Origin: Pseudomonas sp. B28(2017)
GTDB taxonomy: Bacteria; Pseudomonadota; Gammaproteobacteria; Pseudomonadales; Pseudomonadaceae
Direction: 5' to 3'
DNA: 64,000 nucleotides
Assembly: GCF_002113025.1 (NCBI RefSeq)
Contig: NZ_NEJH01000002.1
Location: 682,001 to 746,000 of the forward strand
Shown here: positions 23,045 through 32,421 of the stretch, piece by piece
Position numbering within the stretch: the first letter of the stretch is position 1
Layout: each line of letters opens with the position of its first letter
Notes under the pieces: generated by a model
Told to the model about the DNA's origin: nothing
Seen by the model: only the letters and a program-made list of their open reading frames with translations
Databases searched by the model: none
Position numbers and translations under genes: made by a program

Positions 23045-24424
23045 ATGATTAAAGATCCCTTTGCAAGACTCGGCCTGGACCGCGAAGTCCTGACCGTCAG
23101 CCAGCTCAACGGCCGCGCACGGGTGTTGCTAGAAGACGTGTTCAGCAACATCTGGGTCGAAGGCGAAATCTCCAACCTCGCCCGCCCGGCTTCCGGCCAT
23201 GTGTACTTCACCCTGAAGGACAGCAGCGCCCAGGTCCGTTGCGCGCTGTTCCGGCAGAACGCGGCACGGGTTCGCCAGGCACTGAAGGACGGGCTCGCGG
23301 TCAAGGTGCGCGGCAAAGTCTCGCTGTTCGAAGGGCGCGGTGATTATCAATTGATCCTCGACACCGTGGAGCCGGCCGGTGATGGTGCCTTGCGCCTGGC
23401 CTTCGATGCACTCAAGGAAAAGCTCAGTGCCGAAGGCCTGTTCAGTGCCGAGCGCAAGGTCCCGTTGCCAGCCCACCCACAACGCATCGGCATCATCAGT
23501 TCGCCCACCGGGGCGGTGATCCGCGACATCATCAGCGTGTTCCGCCGTCGCGCACCGCAGGTGCAGTTGACACTGATCCCCACTGCCGTACAGGGCCGCG
23601 AAGCCACCGCGCAGATTGTCCGTGCCCTGAAACTGGCAGATGCCCGCGGCTTCGACGCACTGATCCTCGCCCGCGGCGGCGGCTCGCTGGAAGACCTCTG
23701 GTGCTTCAACGAAGAAGCCGTGGCCCGCGCCGTAGATGCCTGCGTGACGCCGATCGTCAGTGCCGTCGGCCATGAGACCGACGTGTCGATCAGCGACTTC
23801 GTGGCCGATGTTCGCGCGCCCACCCCTTCCGCTGCCGCCGAATTGCTGGCCCCAGACTCCAACGATCTGGTGCGGCGGGTCGAAAGCCTGCACCGACGCT
23901 TGGTGATGCGCATGCGTGACCGCTTGATGCGCGACCGCCTACGCCTGGAAGGCATTTCCCGTCGCCTGCGTCATCCCGGCGAGCGCCTGCGCCAGCAAGC
24001 GCAACGCCTGGATGACCTGGACATGCGCATGCGTCGCGCATTCGAGCGCAGCCTCAACACTCGTCGCGAACGCTTGATCCGCCTGGAAACCCGTTTGGCC
24101 GCACAACATCCGGGCCGGCAACTGGCACTGCTTCGCCAGCGTCTCGACAGCCTGGCCGAACGCCTGCCGCGCGCCATCCGCGAGGGACTGAAGAACCGTC
24201 GCCTGCAATTGCACAGCCAGATGCAGACATTGCATGTGGTCAGCCCGCTGGCAACCCTCGCCCGTGGTTACAGCATCTTGCTGGATGAGCGTGGCAACGC
24301 CATCCGCAGTGCCGAGCAAACCCATACCGGCCAGCGCCTGAAGGCCAGGCTGGGCGAAGGCGAACTGCAAGTGCGGGTCGAAGACAATCACCTGACACCT
24401 GTCACCCTTTCTTTACTGGACTGA
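23045..24424 (+). CDS. xseA: Exodeoxyribonuclease VII large subunit
   Basis: Catalytic subunit of ExoVII, which degrades single-stranded DNA from both ends. An N-terminal OB fold (VSQLNGRARVLLED, then NIWVEGEISN) is followed by the nuclease domain with RIGIISSPTGAVIRDI, LARGGGSLEDLWCFN and SAVGHETD. Residues about 280-400 are an Arg-rich coiled coil. Starting at the ATG of IKDPFARLGL (23045) gives 459 residues; the longer frame adds nine unsupported residues. The M23 peptidase gene follows after 3 bp. Confidence 0.97.
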   Translation: MIKDPFARLGLDREVLTVSQLNGRARVLLEDVFSNIWVEGEISNLARPASGHVYFTLKDSSAQVRCALFRQNAARVRQALKDGLAVKVRGKVSLFEGRGDYQLILDTVEPAGDGALRLAFDALKEKLSAEGLFSAERKVPLPAHPQRIGIISSPTGAVIRDIISVFRRRAPQVQLTLIPTAVQGREATAQIVRALKLADARGFDALILARGGGSLEDLWCFNEEAVARAVDACVTPIVSAVGHETDVSISDFVADVRAPTPSAAAELLAPDSNDLVRRVESLHRRLVMRMRDRLMRDRLRLEGISRRLRHPGERLRQQAQRLDDLDMRMRRAFERSLNTRRERLIRLETRLAAQHPGRQLALLRQRLDSLAERLPRAIREGLKNRRLQLHSQMQTLHVVSPLATLARGYSILLDERGNAIRSAEQTHTGQRLKARLGEGELQVRVEDNHLTPVTLSLLD

Positions 24425-24427
24425 TCC

Positions 24428-25249
24428 ATGCCGCGTTTCCTGGCTCCATTGCTGTTGCTGTGCCTGACCGTCAACGCCCACGCCGACAGCTACATCACCC
24501 GCCTGCTGAACAAACCGGTGCCGGGCGGCGTTGCGGTAGTGGACCTGGGCACGTCTGCCCAGATGCCAAAAGCCACCTATCAAGGCAAACCCGTCCTGGT
24601 CGTCAAGGAACAGAACAACTGGCTGGCCATCGTCGGCGTGCCGCTGACGGTCAAGCCGGGGGCTCAATCGGTCAGCAGCGGCAGTCGTAATCTGGGTTTC
24701 ACGGTTGGCAACAAGAAATACCCGGAACAGCGCATCACGCTGAAGAACACCCAACAGGTCAATCCAGACCCGGAAAACCTCAAGCGTATCGAGCGAGAAC
24801 TGGCCGAGCAGATTGCCGCTTACCGCACGTTCAGCCCCAACACCCCGAGCAACCTGCTGCTGGACAAACCGGTGAACGGGCCGCTGTCGAGCAAATTCGG
24901 CGTGCGACGCTTTTTCAACGGTGAAGAGCGCAATCCCCACTCTGGCCTGGACTTCGCCGTGCCGGCCGGCACACCGATCAAGACCCCGGCTGCTGGCAAG
25001 GTGATCCTGATCGGCAACTATTTCTTTAACGGCAACACGGTGTTCGTCGACCACGGCCAGGGCTTCATCAGCATGTTCTGCCACATGTCGAAAATCGACG
25101 TGAAAGTGGGGCAGCAACTGGCACGGGGGGCTGTGGTCGGAAAAGTCGGAGCAACCGGCCGCGCGACCGGACCGCATATGCACTGGAACATCAGCCTGAA
25201 CGATGCGCGGGTGGATCCGGCCATCTTTATCGGCGCATTCCAGCCTTGA
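24428..25249 (+). CDS. M23 family peptidoglycan endopeptidase, exported
   Basis: LytM-type metallopeptidase or activator acting on peptidoglycan in the periplasm. A signal peptide ends at about residue 19 (NAHAD). The N-terminal half is a beta domain. The M23 domain starts near residue 150 and keeps the Zn ligands in NPHSGLDFAVPAG and GPHMHWN, so it should be catalytically active. It starts 3 bp after xseA. Cross-bridge specificity cannot be assigned. Confidence 0.92.
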   Translation: MPRFLAPLLLLCLTVNAHADSYITRLLNKPVPGGVAVVDLGTSAQMPKATYQGKPVLVVKEQNNWLAIVGVPLTVKPGAQSVSSGSRNLGFTVGNKKYPEQRITLKNTQQVNPDPENLKRIERELAEQIAAYRTFSPNTPSNLLLDKPVNGPLSSKFGVRRFFNGEERNPHSGLDFAVPAGTPIKTPAAGKVILIGNYFFNGNTVFVDHGQGFISMFCHMSKIDVKVGQQLARGAVVGKVGATGRATGPHMHWNISLNDARVDPAIFIGAFQP

Positions 25250-25572
25250 ATCCTTGGCGAGGCTGATGGCCTCTTCGCGGGTAAGCCCGCTCCCAAAAGT
25301 ACAGCGCAATCCATGTCGGAGCGGCGGTGCGACGATTCGACTTGCCCGCGAAGGCGGCATTCCAGCCACCAGAAAAACCCAAGGCTGCCCCCAATCTCGC
25401 GCCTCGACATCTTGCTTTACACAATTGCGCACCGCTCAAACCTCGCGCAAACAACAAAACAATCACTGCCAATCACAGCAATAAAATCTCGATAAACACT
25501 CGTTCACGAGTATTCCTCTCAATTTTTTTTGACTGCTTGCCATCCTCCCCCCTCAAGGTTAGGGTTGAAGGC
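25250..25572. other. Intergenic region before the leuA leader
   Basis: Holds a diverged REP pair near its left end and then an A-rich stretch (about 25430-25500) with CTCGATAAACACTCGTTCAC-type sequence that likely carries the leuA promoter. No protein gene is supported. Confidence 0.5.
25271..25356. repeat. Diverged REP pair
   Basis: TTCGCGGGTAAGCCCGCTCC at 25274 and a reversed ACTTGCCCGCGAAGG ending near 25355 belong to the second Pseudomonas REP type (TTCGCGGG...CCCGC). Confidence 0.7.
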
Positions 25573-25650
25573 ATGAAAACCTCTCACACCCTTATCCAGC
25601 TCCGTCAGCATCGCAGCCTGTGCCTTGTCAGCGCACGACTGCCGGGCTGA
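25573..25650 (+). CDS. Putative leuA leader peptide (25 residues)
   Basis: A short frame 88 bp before leuA: ATG at 25573 preceded by AGGG at 25561-25564, TGA at 25648-25650. The peptide starts [15 protein letters not shown] and ends LVSARLPG, with five Leu and four Arg in 25 residues. The last codons (CTGCCGG, 25639-25645) are complementary to CCGGCAG at 25695-25701, just upstream of a six-T run. Position, size and this pairing suggest an attenuation leader sensing leucine or another amino acid. Translation is not proven by sequence alone. Confidence 0.65.
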   Translation: MKTSHTLIQLRQHRSLCLVSARLPG

Positions 25651-25718
25651 ATTGCGACACCCCGTCTTTCGCTTGATCCAGAACATTCGATCCACCGGCA
25701 GGCCGCCTTTTTTCGGCC
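25639..25718 (+). promoter_or_regulatory. Candidate leuA attenuator (alternative RNA pairings)
   Basis: CTGCCGG (25639-25645) can pair with CCGGCAG (25695-25701); the latter is followed by GCCGCC and TTTTTT. A competing hairpin pairs GGCCG (25701-25705) with CGGCC (25714-25718) around the T-run. A ribosome at the leader's end would cover the first strand, which would switch the fold. Confidence 0.5.
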
Positions 25719-25738
25719 CATACAATAAGGATTTCCCC

Positions 25739-27418
25739 ATGAGCATGCTCAAAGACCCGTCTTCGAAATATCGCCCGTTCCCGACCATCAACCTCCCGGA
25801 TCGCACCTGGCCGTCGAAAACCATCACCGCCGCGCCGATCTGGTGCAGCTCCGACCTGCGTGACGGTAACCAGTCGCTGATCGAACCGATGGACTCTGCC
25901 AAGAAGCTGCGCTTCTGGAAAACCCTGGTACAGGTCGGCGTGAAAGAAATCGAAGCCTCCTTCCCGTCCGCTTCGCAAACCGATTTCGACTTCGTCCGCA
26001 CCCTGATCGAAGACGGCCATATTCCGGACGACACCACCATCCAGGTGCTGACCCAGGCACGTGAAGATTTGATCGCGCGTACTTTCGAATCCCTGCGCGG
26101 CGCGAAAAAAGCCATCGTTCACCTGTACAACGCCACTTCTCCTTCTTTCCGTCGCATTGTCTTCAACCAGGACAAGGACGGGGTCAAGGAAATCGCCGTG
26201 AACGCGGCCAAGCTGTTCGTCAAATACGCCGCCCAGCAGCCGGAAACCGAGTGGACCTTCCAGTACTCCCCGGAGACCTTCAGCGCTACCGAGCTTGAGT
26301 TCGCCAAGGAAGTCTGCGACGCGGTGATCGAAGTCTGGAACCCGACGCCCGAGCGCAAGATCATCCTCAACCTGCCGGCCACCGTCGAATGCGCGACCCC
26401 GAATATCTATGCCGACCAGATCGAATGGTTCGGTCGTCACATCAATCGTCGTGACAGCGTGATCATCAGCCTGCACACCCACAACGACCGTGGCACTGGT
26501 GTTGCCGCCACCGAACTGGGCCTGATGGCTGGCGCCGACCGTGTCGAAGGCTGCCTGTTCGGTAACGGCGAGCGCACCGGTAACGTCGACCTGGTGACTG
26601 TGGCCCTGAACATGTACACCCAGGGCCTTGACCCTGAACTGGACTTCTCCGACATCGACGGCGTGCGCAAAGTCGTCGAAGAGTGCAACCAGATCCAGGT
26701 GCACCCACGTCACCCGTACGTCGGCGACCTCGTGCACACCGCGTTCTCCGGCTCGCACCAGGATGCGATCCGCAAGGGCTTTGCCCAGCAGAAACCCGAT
26801 GCACTGTGGGAAGTACCGTACCTGCCAATCGACCCGGCCGACATCGGCCGCAGCTACGAAGCGGTCATCCGCGTCAACAGCCAGTCGGGCAAGGGTGGTA
26901 TCGCCTACCTCCTGGAACAGGAATATGGCATCAGCTTGCCGCGTCGCATGCAGATCGAGTTCAGCCAGGTCGTGCAGCGTGAAACCGACCGCCTGGGCCT
27001 GGAAATGACTGCCCAGCAAATCCACGCCTTGCTGCACAGCGAGTACTTGCAGGCCAACACCCCGTACGCACTGGTCAGCCATCGCCTGCAGGAAGAAAAC
27101 GGCCACAGCGCCGTTGAAGTGGAAGTGGCCAGCAAAGGCCAGGGCGAGACCAACCTGCACTGGCGCGGCAAGGGCAACGGCGCCCTGGAAGCGCTGGTGG
27201 CCGGCCTGCCGGTACCGGTGGAAATCATGGACTACAACGAGCACGCCATCGGCGCGGGCACCAATGCCAAGGCCGCAGCCTATATTGAACTGCGTGTGAA
27301 CGGCGAACGTGCGGTGCATGGCGTCGGCATCGACGAAAACATCACCACCGCCAGCTTCAAGGCCCTGTTCAGCGCACTGAACCGTTCGCTGAGCCAGCCG
27401 GAAGCGAAAGCGGCGTAA
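25739..27418 (+). CDS. leuA: 2-isopropylmalate synthase
   Basis: First committed enzyme of leucine synthesis: condenses acetyl-CoA with 2-ketoisovalerate. It is the long form of LeuA. The catalytic TIM barrel carries [13 protein letters not shown] near residues 36-48 and [11 protein letters not shown]; the LeuA regulatory domain from about residue 430 binds leucine for feedback inhibition. Starting at the ATG at 25739, after AAGGA, gives 559 residues; the longer frame upstream runs through the leader region. It is transcribed alone and ends at a strong terminator. Confidence 0.97.
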   Translation: MSMLKDPSSKYRPFPTINLPDRTWPSKTITAAPIWCSSDLRDGNQSLIEPMDSAKKLRFWKTLVQVGVKEIEASFPSASQTDFDFVRTLIEDGHIPDDTTIQVLTQAREDLIARTFESLRGAKKAIVHLYNATSPSFRRIVFNQDKDGVKEIAVNAAKLFVKYAAQQPETEWTFQYSPETFSATELEFAKEVCDAVIEVWNPTPERKIILNLPATVECATPNIYADQIEWFGRHINRRDSVIISLHTHNDRGTGVAATELGLMAGADRVEGCLFGNGERTGNVDLVTVALNMYTQGLDPELDFSDIDGVRKVVEECNQIQVHPRHPYVGDLVHTAFSGSHQDAIRKGFAQQKPDALWEVPYLPIDPADIGRSYEAVIRVNSQSGKGGIAYLLEQEYGISLPRRMQIEFSQVVQRETDRLGLEMTAQQIHALLHSEYLQANTPYALVSHRLQEENGHSAVEVEVASKGQGETNLHWRGKGNGALEALVAGLPVPVEIMDYNEHAIGAGTNAKAAAYIELRVNGERAVHGVGIDENITTASFKALFSALNRSLSQPEAKAA

Positions 27419-27434
27419 ACCACCGCAGAAATAC

Positions 27435-27469
27435 AAAAGGCCCCGAGGTGTGAACCTTGGGGCCTTTTT
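27435..27469 (+). terminator. leuA intrinsic terminator
   Basis: AAAGGCCCCGAGGT and ACCTTGGGGCCTTT form a long stem followed by T5, 17 bp after the leuA stop. Confidence 0.9.
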
Positions 27470-27490
27470 GTTTGCCTGCGATTTTTGAGC

Positions 27491-27516
27491 CCCTTCGCGG
27501 GCTTGCCCGCGATGAT
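27491..27516. repeat. Single REP element
   Basis: CCCTTCGCGGGCTTGCCCGC followed by GATGAT; a lone REP hairpin between convergent leuA and the amidase gene. Confidence 0.65.
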
Positions 27517-27538
27517 GGCCTGTCAGGCAGCGAAAGTC

Positions 27539-28330
27539 TCAGGTGAACTCAAAGGTATCCGCATCCAGATTCGCCGGAAACCGCGTGCGGTACGCTGCCA
27601 GTTCCGCCGCATCCAGCACCACCTTGAACACCCCGTCAGCCTCTCCGGCACTGAGCAACGTCTCGCCCTGGAAATCCAGCACCTGGCTGTCACCGGTGTA
27701 GGCAAAGCCTTTGCCGTCGGTCCCGATACGGTTCACCGCTGCCACATAGCACAGGTTCTCGATCGCCCGCGCAGGCAGCAAGCGATTCCAGTGCTGGCGC
27801 CGGGCGCCTGGCCAATTGGCGGTGTACAGCAGCAGATCTGTGTCCTGGGCGTCACGACTCCACACCGGGAAACGCAAGTCGTAACAAATCAGCGGCCGCA
27901 CACGCCAGCCCTTGAGCTCGAACTGCACCTGTCGCTCGCCAGGGGTGTAGTGGTTATGCTCACCGGCCATGCGGAACAGGTGACGCTTGTCGTAATGCAA
28001 CACCTCGCCATCCGGACGTACCCACAGCAGGCGATTGCGATGACTGCCGTCGACTGCCTGGACGATCACGCTGCCGGTAATCACCGCATCAAGCCTCAAA
28101 GCCTGAGCCCGCAGCCATTTGCTGGTCGGTCCGTTTTCCGCTTCAGCGAGGGTCTCGGACTCCATGGAAAAACCGGTGGTGAACATCTCCGGCAGAATGA
28201 TCAGGTCAGCGCCACGAGCCTGTTCCAGCAGCGGTTCGAAATGCTCCAGATTGGCCTGACGGTCGTGCCAGGCCAGGGACGTCTGAATCAGCGCCACGGT
28301 CAGATTGGGTAATGCACTCAGATCACGCAT
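27539..28330 (-). CDS. Nitrilase-superfamily omega-amidase (YafV/Nit2-like)
   Basis: Carbon-nitrogen hydrolase, probably acting on alpha-keto acid amides such as alpha-ketoglutaramate. The Glu-Lys-Cys triad is visible: Glu48 in LPEMFTTGF, Lys115 in YDKRHLF and Cys149 in ICYDLRFPVWSR. Its 263 residues match YafV. It overlaps the upstream aminotransferase gene by 13 bp; that enzyme can use glutamine as amino donor and so make the keto-acid amide this enzyme removes, a known functional pairing in methionine salvage. Substrate is inferred. Confidence 0.88.
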   Translation of the reverse strand: MRDLSALPNLTVALIQTSLAWHDRQANLEHFEPLLEQARGADLIILPEMFTTGFSMESETLAEAENGPTSKWLRAQALRLDAVITGSVIVQAVDGSHRNRLLWVRPDGEVLHYDKRHLFRMAGEHNHYTPGERQVQFELKGWRVRPLICYDLRFPVWSRDAQDTDLLLYTANWPGARRQHWNRLLPARAIENLCYVAAVNRIGTDGKGFAYTGDSQVLDFQGETLLSAGEADGVFKVVLDAAELAAYRTRFPANLDADTFEFT

Positions 28331-29466
28331 AGTTTTTCCGCTGCTTCACGCAGGGTCTCCTCACGCTTGGCAAAGCACAGCCGCACCAGGCGCTGGCCAA
28401 CTGGTGGCGTCTGGTAGAACACCGAGATCGGGATACTGGCCACGCCATGTTCGCGAGTCATCCACAGGGCCATCTCGACATCATTGAGGTCCGGACGGAT
28501 CTGCGAGTAATCGACCAACTGGAAATAGGTGCCGGTCACCCGGGTGAAACTGAAACGCGACGGCGCCAGCAGATCGCAGAACAGATCACGCTTGGCCTGA
28601 TAGAAACCCGGCAGCTCCTCGACGTGCTCGGGATGCTCGGCCATGTAATCGGCCAAGGCATATTGCAGCGGCGTCACACCACAAAAATTCACGTACTGGT
28701 GCACCTTGCGCAATTCCGCCGTCAGGGCCGGTGGTGCGACCACATAGCCGGTTTTCCAGCCTGTGACGTGGTAGGTCTTGCCGAACGAACTGACGACGAA
28801 TGCACGCTGATACAGCTCTTCATGGGCCAGCACGCTGACGTGGGGCACGCCGTCATACACCAGGTGCTCGTAGACTTCGTCGCTGATCACATAGATATCG
28901 CGATCACGGATCAACGCTGCCAACTGATCGAGTTCGGCACGGCTGATCAGCGCACCACTAGGGTTGTGCGGGGAGTTGAGGATAATCATCCGCGTGCGCG
29001 GGCTCAGTGCCTGGGCAAGCTTCTCGAAGTCGATACTGAAGTCGTTCAGGCCCAGTTGCACGTGTACGCAACGACCACCGGCCAGCTCTACCGAGGGCTC
29101 GTAGCTGTCATATGCCGGGTCAAACACGATGACTTCATCGCCGCTGTGGATAACCGCCTGAATGGCACAGAAAATCGCCTCGGTCGCGCCTGGGGTGACC
29201 GTCACTTCAGTATCCATATCCACCTGCGCGCCATAACTGCGGGCGATCTTGGCTACGATCTGCTGACGCAACACTGGCAGCCCGGTCATTGGCGAGTACT
29301 GGTTATGGCCGCTGGCGATATGTCGGCCGACCGCATCGCACAGCGCCTGCGGGGCCGCGAAATCGGGAAAGCCCTGGGACAGATTGAGCGCGCCGGTCTG
29401 TGCCGCGAGCTGAGACATCTGAGTGAAGATAGTGATGCCGACATTCGGCAGCTTGCTGGTGATCAT
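28318..29466 (-). CDS. PLP-dependent methionine aminotransferase (YbdL-like)
   Basis: Fold-type I aminotransferase of 382 residues close in pattern to YbdL/MtnE, which transaminates 4-methylthio-2-oxobutyrate to methionine and also handles aromatic or glutamine donors. NLSQGFPDF at the N-terminus, NSPHNPSG (about 164-171), ISDEVYEHLVYDG, and SSFGKTYHVTGWK with Schiff-base Lys230 are all present. Translational overlap with the omega-amidase gene supports a joint role in methionine salvage or glutamine transamination. Confidence 0.88.
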   Translation of the reverse strand: MITSKLPNVGITIFTQMSQLAAQTGALNLSQGFPDFAAPQALCDAVGRHIASGHNQYSPMTGLPVLRQQIVAKIARSYGAQVDMDTEVTVTPGATEAIFCAIQAVIHSGDEVIVFDPAYDSYEPSVELAGGRCVHVQLGLNDFSIDFEKLAQALSPRTRMIILNSPHNPSGALISRAELDQLAALIRDRDIYVISDEVYEHLVYDGVPHVSVLAHEELYQRAFVVSSFGKTYHVTGWKTGYVVAPPALTAELRKVHQYVNFCGVTPLQYALADYMAEHPEHVEELPGFYQAKRDLFCDLLAPSRFSFTRVTGTYFQLVDYSQIRPDLNDVEMALWMTREHGVASIPISVFYQTPPVGQRLVRLCFAKREETLREAAEKLCVI

Positions 29467-29540
29467 CGGTGGTTCCCTGCTCTACACCCGGCTCTACGGC
29501 GGCGCGGGGGAGTCCGAGGATAGCCCAAACCGCAGGCATG

Positions 29541-29566
29541 AAAAAGGGCGCCATTGGCGCCCTTTC
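29541..29566 (-). terminator. Intrinsic terminator after der
   Basis: AAAGGGCGCC/GGCGCCCTTT stem with a 3-base loop; the A5 tract becomes T5 on the minus strand, 23 bp past the der stop. Confidence 0.85.
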
Positions 29567-29588
29567 CATCCCACGGGAAAAACCTCAA

Positions 29589-31061
29589 TCAGCGCTTGTC
29601 GCGACGCTTCTTGTCAGCCTTCTTGTGGTGCGACATCAAACGACGCTTCTTGTTGACCTGGCGGTCGGTGAGCGTGTTCTTGTTGCCTTCGTACGGGTTC
29701 TCGCCGCCCTTGAACTCGATGCGGATCGGCGTACCGACCAGCTTCAGGACACGGCGGTAAGTGTTTTCCAGGTAACGCACGTAGGACTTCGGCACCTTCT
29801 CGATCTGGTTGCCGTGAATCACGATGATCGGCGGGTTCGCGCCACCGAGGTGGGCATAACGCAGCTTGATCCGGCGGCTGTTGACCATCGGCGGCTGGTG
29901 CTCGCTGACCGCGTCTTCCAGGATCTGGGTCAGGCGACTGGTCGGCCAACGGGTAACCGCAGACTTGAACGAGTTCTGTACCGACGCGTAGAGGTTGCCC
30001 ACGCCTGTGCCGTGCAGGGCCGAGATGAAGTGGATATCGGCGTAGTCAACGAAGAACAGCCGACGTTGCAGCTCGACCTTCACGAAGTCGCGCTCGCTCG
30101 GCGTCATGCCGTCCCACTTGTTGATCGCGATCACCAGCGCACGACCCGCCTCAATGGCGAAGCCCAGCAGGTTGAGATCGTGATCCACCACGCCTTCGCG
30201 GGCGTCCATCACAAAGATCACCACGTTGGCGTCTTTGATCGCCTGCAGGGTTTTGACCACGGAGAACTTTTCGACTTCTTCGTGGATCTTGCCGCGCTTG
30301 CGCACACCGGCGGTATCGATCAGCGTGTACTTCTCGTCGTTACGCTCGAACGGGATGTAGATACTGTCGCGGGTGGTGCCGGGTTGGTCGTAGACGATTA
30401 CCCGGTCTTCGCCGAGCATGCGGTTGACCAGCGTCGACTTGCCGACGTTCGGACGACCGATGATCGCGATCTTGATCCCGTCTTTTTCGCTTGGGCCAGG
30501 AATGCGCTTGGCTTCCTCGCCTTCGGCGACGATCTCTTCCTCTTCGCCTTCCTGCGGCTCGTCATCGTCTAGCGGAAACTCACTCAGTGCCGCTTCCAGC
30601 AACTGGGTGATACCACGGCCGTGGGCGCCGGCGATCGGGATCGCATGGCCCATGCCCAACGGGGCGAATTCGGCGCGAGCCATTTCCGGATCGATGTTGT
30701 CGACCTTGTTGGCTACCACGTGAGAGCGCTTGTTACGTTTGCGCAAATGTTCGGCGATCATCTGGTCGGCGGCGGTAAAACCGGCCTTGGCATCTACCAG
30801 GAACAGAACGACATCCGCTTCTTCGATGGCCAGCAGCGACTGCTCGGCCATCTTTTCGTCCATACCATGCTCGTCACCGGAGATACCGCCGGTGTCGATC
30901 AGAATGTAGGAACGCCCTTGCCACTTGGCCTCACCGTACTGGCGATCACGGGTCAGACCGGACAAGTCGCCAACGATGGCGTCACGAGTCCTGGTCAGGC
31001 GGTTGAACAAGGTGGACTTGCCGACGTTGGGTCGGCCCACCAGGGCGATTACGGGAACCAT
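29589..31061 (-). CDS. der: Ribosome assembly GTPase Der (EngA)
   Basis: Essential GTPase with two tandem G domains for 50S assembly. The first begins [19 protein letters not shown]; the second, from about residue 200, has [25 protein letters not shown] and NKWDG. A KH-like domain ends the protein with a basic tail ([17 protein letters not shown]). The ATG at 31061 is 6 bases after GGAG and gives 490 residues; the frame extends four codons further without need. An acidic insert ([14 protein letters not shown]) links the domains. Confidence 0.97.
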   Translation of the reverse strand: MVPVIALVGRPNVGKSTLFNRLTRTRDAIVGDLSGLTRDRQYGEAKWQGRSYILIDTGGISGDEHGMDEKMAEQSLLAIEEADVVLFLVDAKAGFTAADQMIAEHLRKRNKRSHVVANKVDNIDPEMARAEFAPLGMGHAIPIAGAHGRGITQLLEAALSEFPLDDDEPQEGEEEEIVAEGEEAKRIPGPSEKDGIKIAIIGRPNVGKSTLVNRMLGEDRVIVYDQPGTTRDSIYIPFERNDEKYTLIDTAGVRKRGKIHEEVEKFSVVKTLQAIKDANVVIFVMDAREGVVDHDLNLLGFAIEAGRALVIAINKWDGMTPSERDFVKVELQRRLFFVDYADIHFISALHGTGVGNLYASVQNSFKSAVTRWPTSRLTQILEDAVSEHQPPMVNSRRIKLRYAHLGGANPPIIVIHGNQIEKVPKSYVRYLENTYRRVLKLVGTPIRIEFKGGENPYEGNKNTLTDRQVNKKRRLMSHHKKADKKRRDKR

Positions 31062-31085
31062 GCGGCTCTCCACTTCGTTATTTCA

Positions 31086-31117
31086 GAAAATACAAAAGCC
31101 GCTGCGAGGCAGCGGCT
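31086..31117 (-). terminator. Terminator-like hairpin after bamB
   Basis: AGCCGCTGC/GCAGCGGCT with a GAG loop; on the minus strand it is followed by TTTTGTATTTT. It separates bamB from der. Confidence 0.75.
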
Positions 31118-31147
31118 GGTGCTCGGGACCATCCCAGGGCATGTATT

Positions 31148-31248
31148 TGCAGGAGCGAGCCCTGCTCGCGAAAAACGCATGGACACCGCGTTTATCCAGG
31201 GAGCCACCGTTTTCGTTGGCGCCCATCGCGAGCATGCTCGTTCCTACA
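31148..31248. repeat. REPIN between bamB and der
   Basis: TGCAGGAGCGAGCCCTGCTC at 31148 and the inverted GCGAGCATGCTCGTTCCTAC ending near 31248. Confidence 0.85.
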
Positions 31249-31269
31249 GTTAAACCCCAAGCATAGTCG

Positions 31270-32421
31270 TTACTTGATGGTCAGGGCTTCCAGTTTGCCG
31301 CTGTTGCCATACACATAAATCGTGTCACCCACCACCAGCGGACGGGCACGCAGGCCGTCGCTGTCGATGCGCTCGCGGCCGACGAAACGACCGTCCACCT
31401 GACTCAGCAGGTGCAGGTAACCTTCCAGGTCACCGACTGCAACGTAGCTGGAGAACACTTCCGGGGCCGACAGTTGACGACGGGCCAGCGAATCGTTGCT
31501 CCACAAGGCGGTGGCGGAACGCTCGTCGACGCCTTCAACGGTACCCGAAGACAGGCTCACATAAGCGGTGCCAAAACCCTGGGCCACACCGGCGTAGCTG
31601 GAAGCATCACGCTGCCAGAGCTGACGGCCACTTTGCAGGTCCAGAGCGGCAACGCGCCCCTGATAGCTGGCGACGTACAGCGTCTCGCCCGACAGCAGCA
31701 AGCCACCGTCGATATCGACCACGCGCTCCAGCTCCGAGCGACCTTGCGGGATCGCTACGCGCTGTTCCCACACCGGTACGCCGTTGGAGATATCCACGGC
31801 AACCACCTTACCGGTCGACAGGCCAGCCACCGCAAGGCGGTTGGTAACGATCGGCGCACTGGTACCACGCAGGGTCAGTACCGCAGGAGTACTGTCATAG
31901 ATCCAGCGACGATTACCGGTGGAAGCATCCAGGCCGATCAGACGATCGTCCTGAGTCTGAACCACCACAACGTCACCGTTGTTGGCTGGCGGAGCCAGTA
32001 CTTCGCTGGACACGCGAGCGCGCCACTTTTCTTCACCGTTGATGGCGTCCAGGGCAACGATTTCACCCTTGAGCGTACCGATGGTGACCAGACCGTAACC
32101 TACGCCAACAGCGCCGGAAACAGGCAGCTCAAGATCTTTCTTCCATTTGACGTCGCCCGTGTTGCGGTCCATCGCCATCAACACGCCAGTGACGTCGGCG
32201 GCATAGATGGTATCGCCATCGATGGCCGGAACCAGCATATTGTAGGTTTCGCCCTGACCGTCACCGATCGAACGACTCCACTGCTTGTGCAGAACCACTT
32301 CTTCCTTGAAGTCGACCAGTTCGGCCGGAGGCAATTCTTTTTTGCTGTTGCTGCTGCAACCCGCGGCCATCAAGGCCAGAGCCAGCAATGCTGCATGTTT
32401 CCAACGAATCACGTCACGCAT
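31270..32421 (-). CDS. bamB: Outer membrane assembly lipoprotein BamB
   Basis: Beta-propeller lipoprotein of the BAM complex, which folds proteins into the outer membrane. A signal peptide ends at lipobox LMAAGC (Cys22), followed by repeated PQQ/WD-type blades (for example GDVKWKKDLELPVSGAVGV, NGEEKWRARVSSE, GNRRWIYDS). The start at the ATG of RDVIRWKH (32421) gives 383 residues and overlaps the end of yfgM by 8 bp; the longer frame runs through yfgM. Coupled expression with yfgM is expected. Confidence 0.95.
   Translation of the reverse strand: MRDVIRWKHAALLALALMAAGCSSNSKKELPPAELVDFKEEVVLHKQWSRSIGDGQGETYNMLVPAIDGDTIYAADVTGVLMAMDRNTGDVKWKKDLELPVSGAVGVGYGLVTIGTLKGEIVALDAINGEEKWRARVSSEVLAPPANNGDVVVVQTQDDRLIGLDASTGNRRWIYDSTPAVLTLRGTSAPIVTNRLAVAGLSTGKVVAVDISNGVPVWEQRVAIPQGRSELERVVDIDGGLLLSGETLYVASYQGRVAALDLQSGRQLWQRDASSYAGVAQGFGTAYVSLSSGTVEGVDERSATALWSNDSLARRQLSAPEVFSSYVAVGDLEGYLHLLSQVDGRFVGRERIDSDGLRARPLVVGDTIYVYGNSGKLEALTIK

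Noticed and set aside
25628..27436. 602-codon frame antisense to leuA
   Set aside because: Shadow of leuA; composition is the complement of leuA codons.
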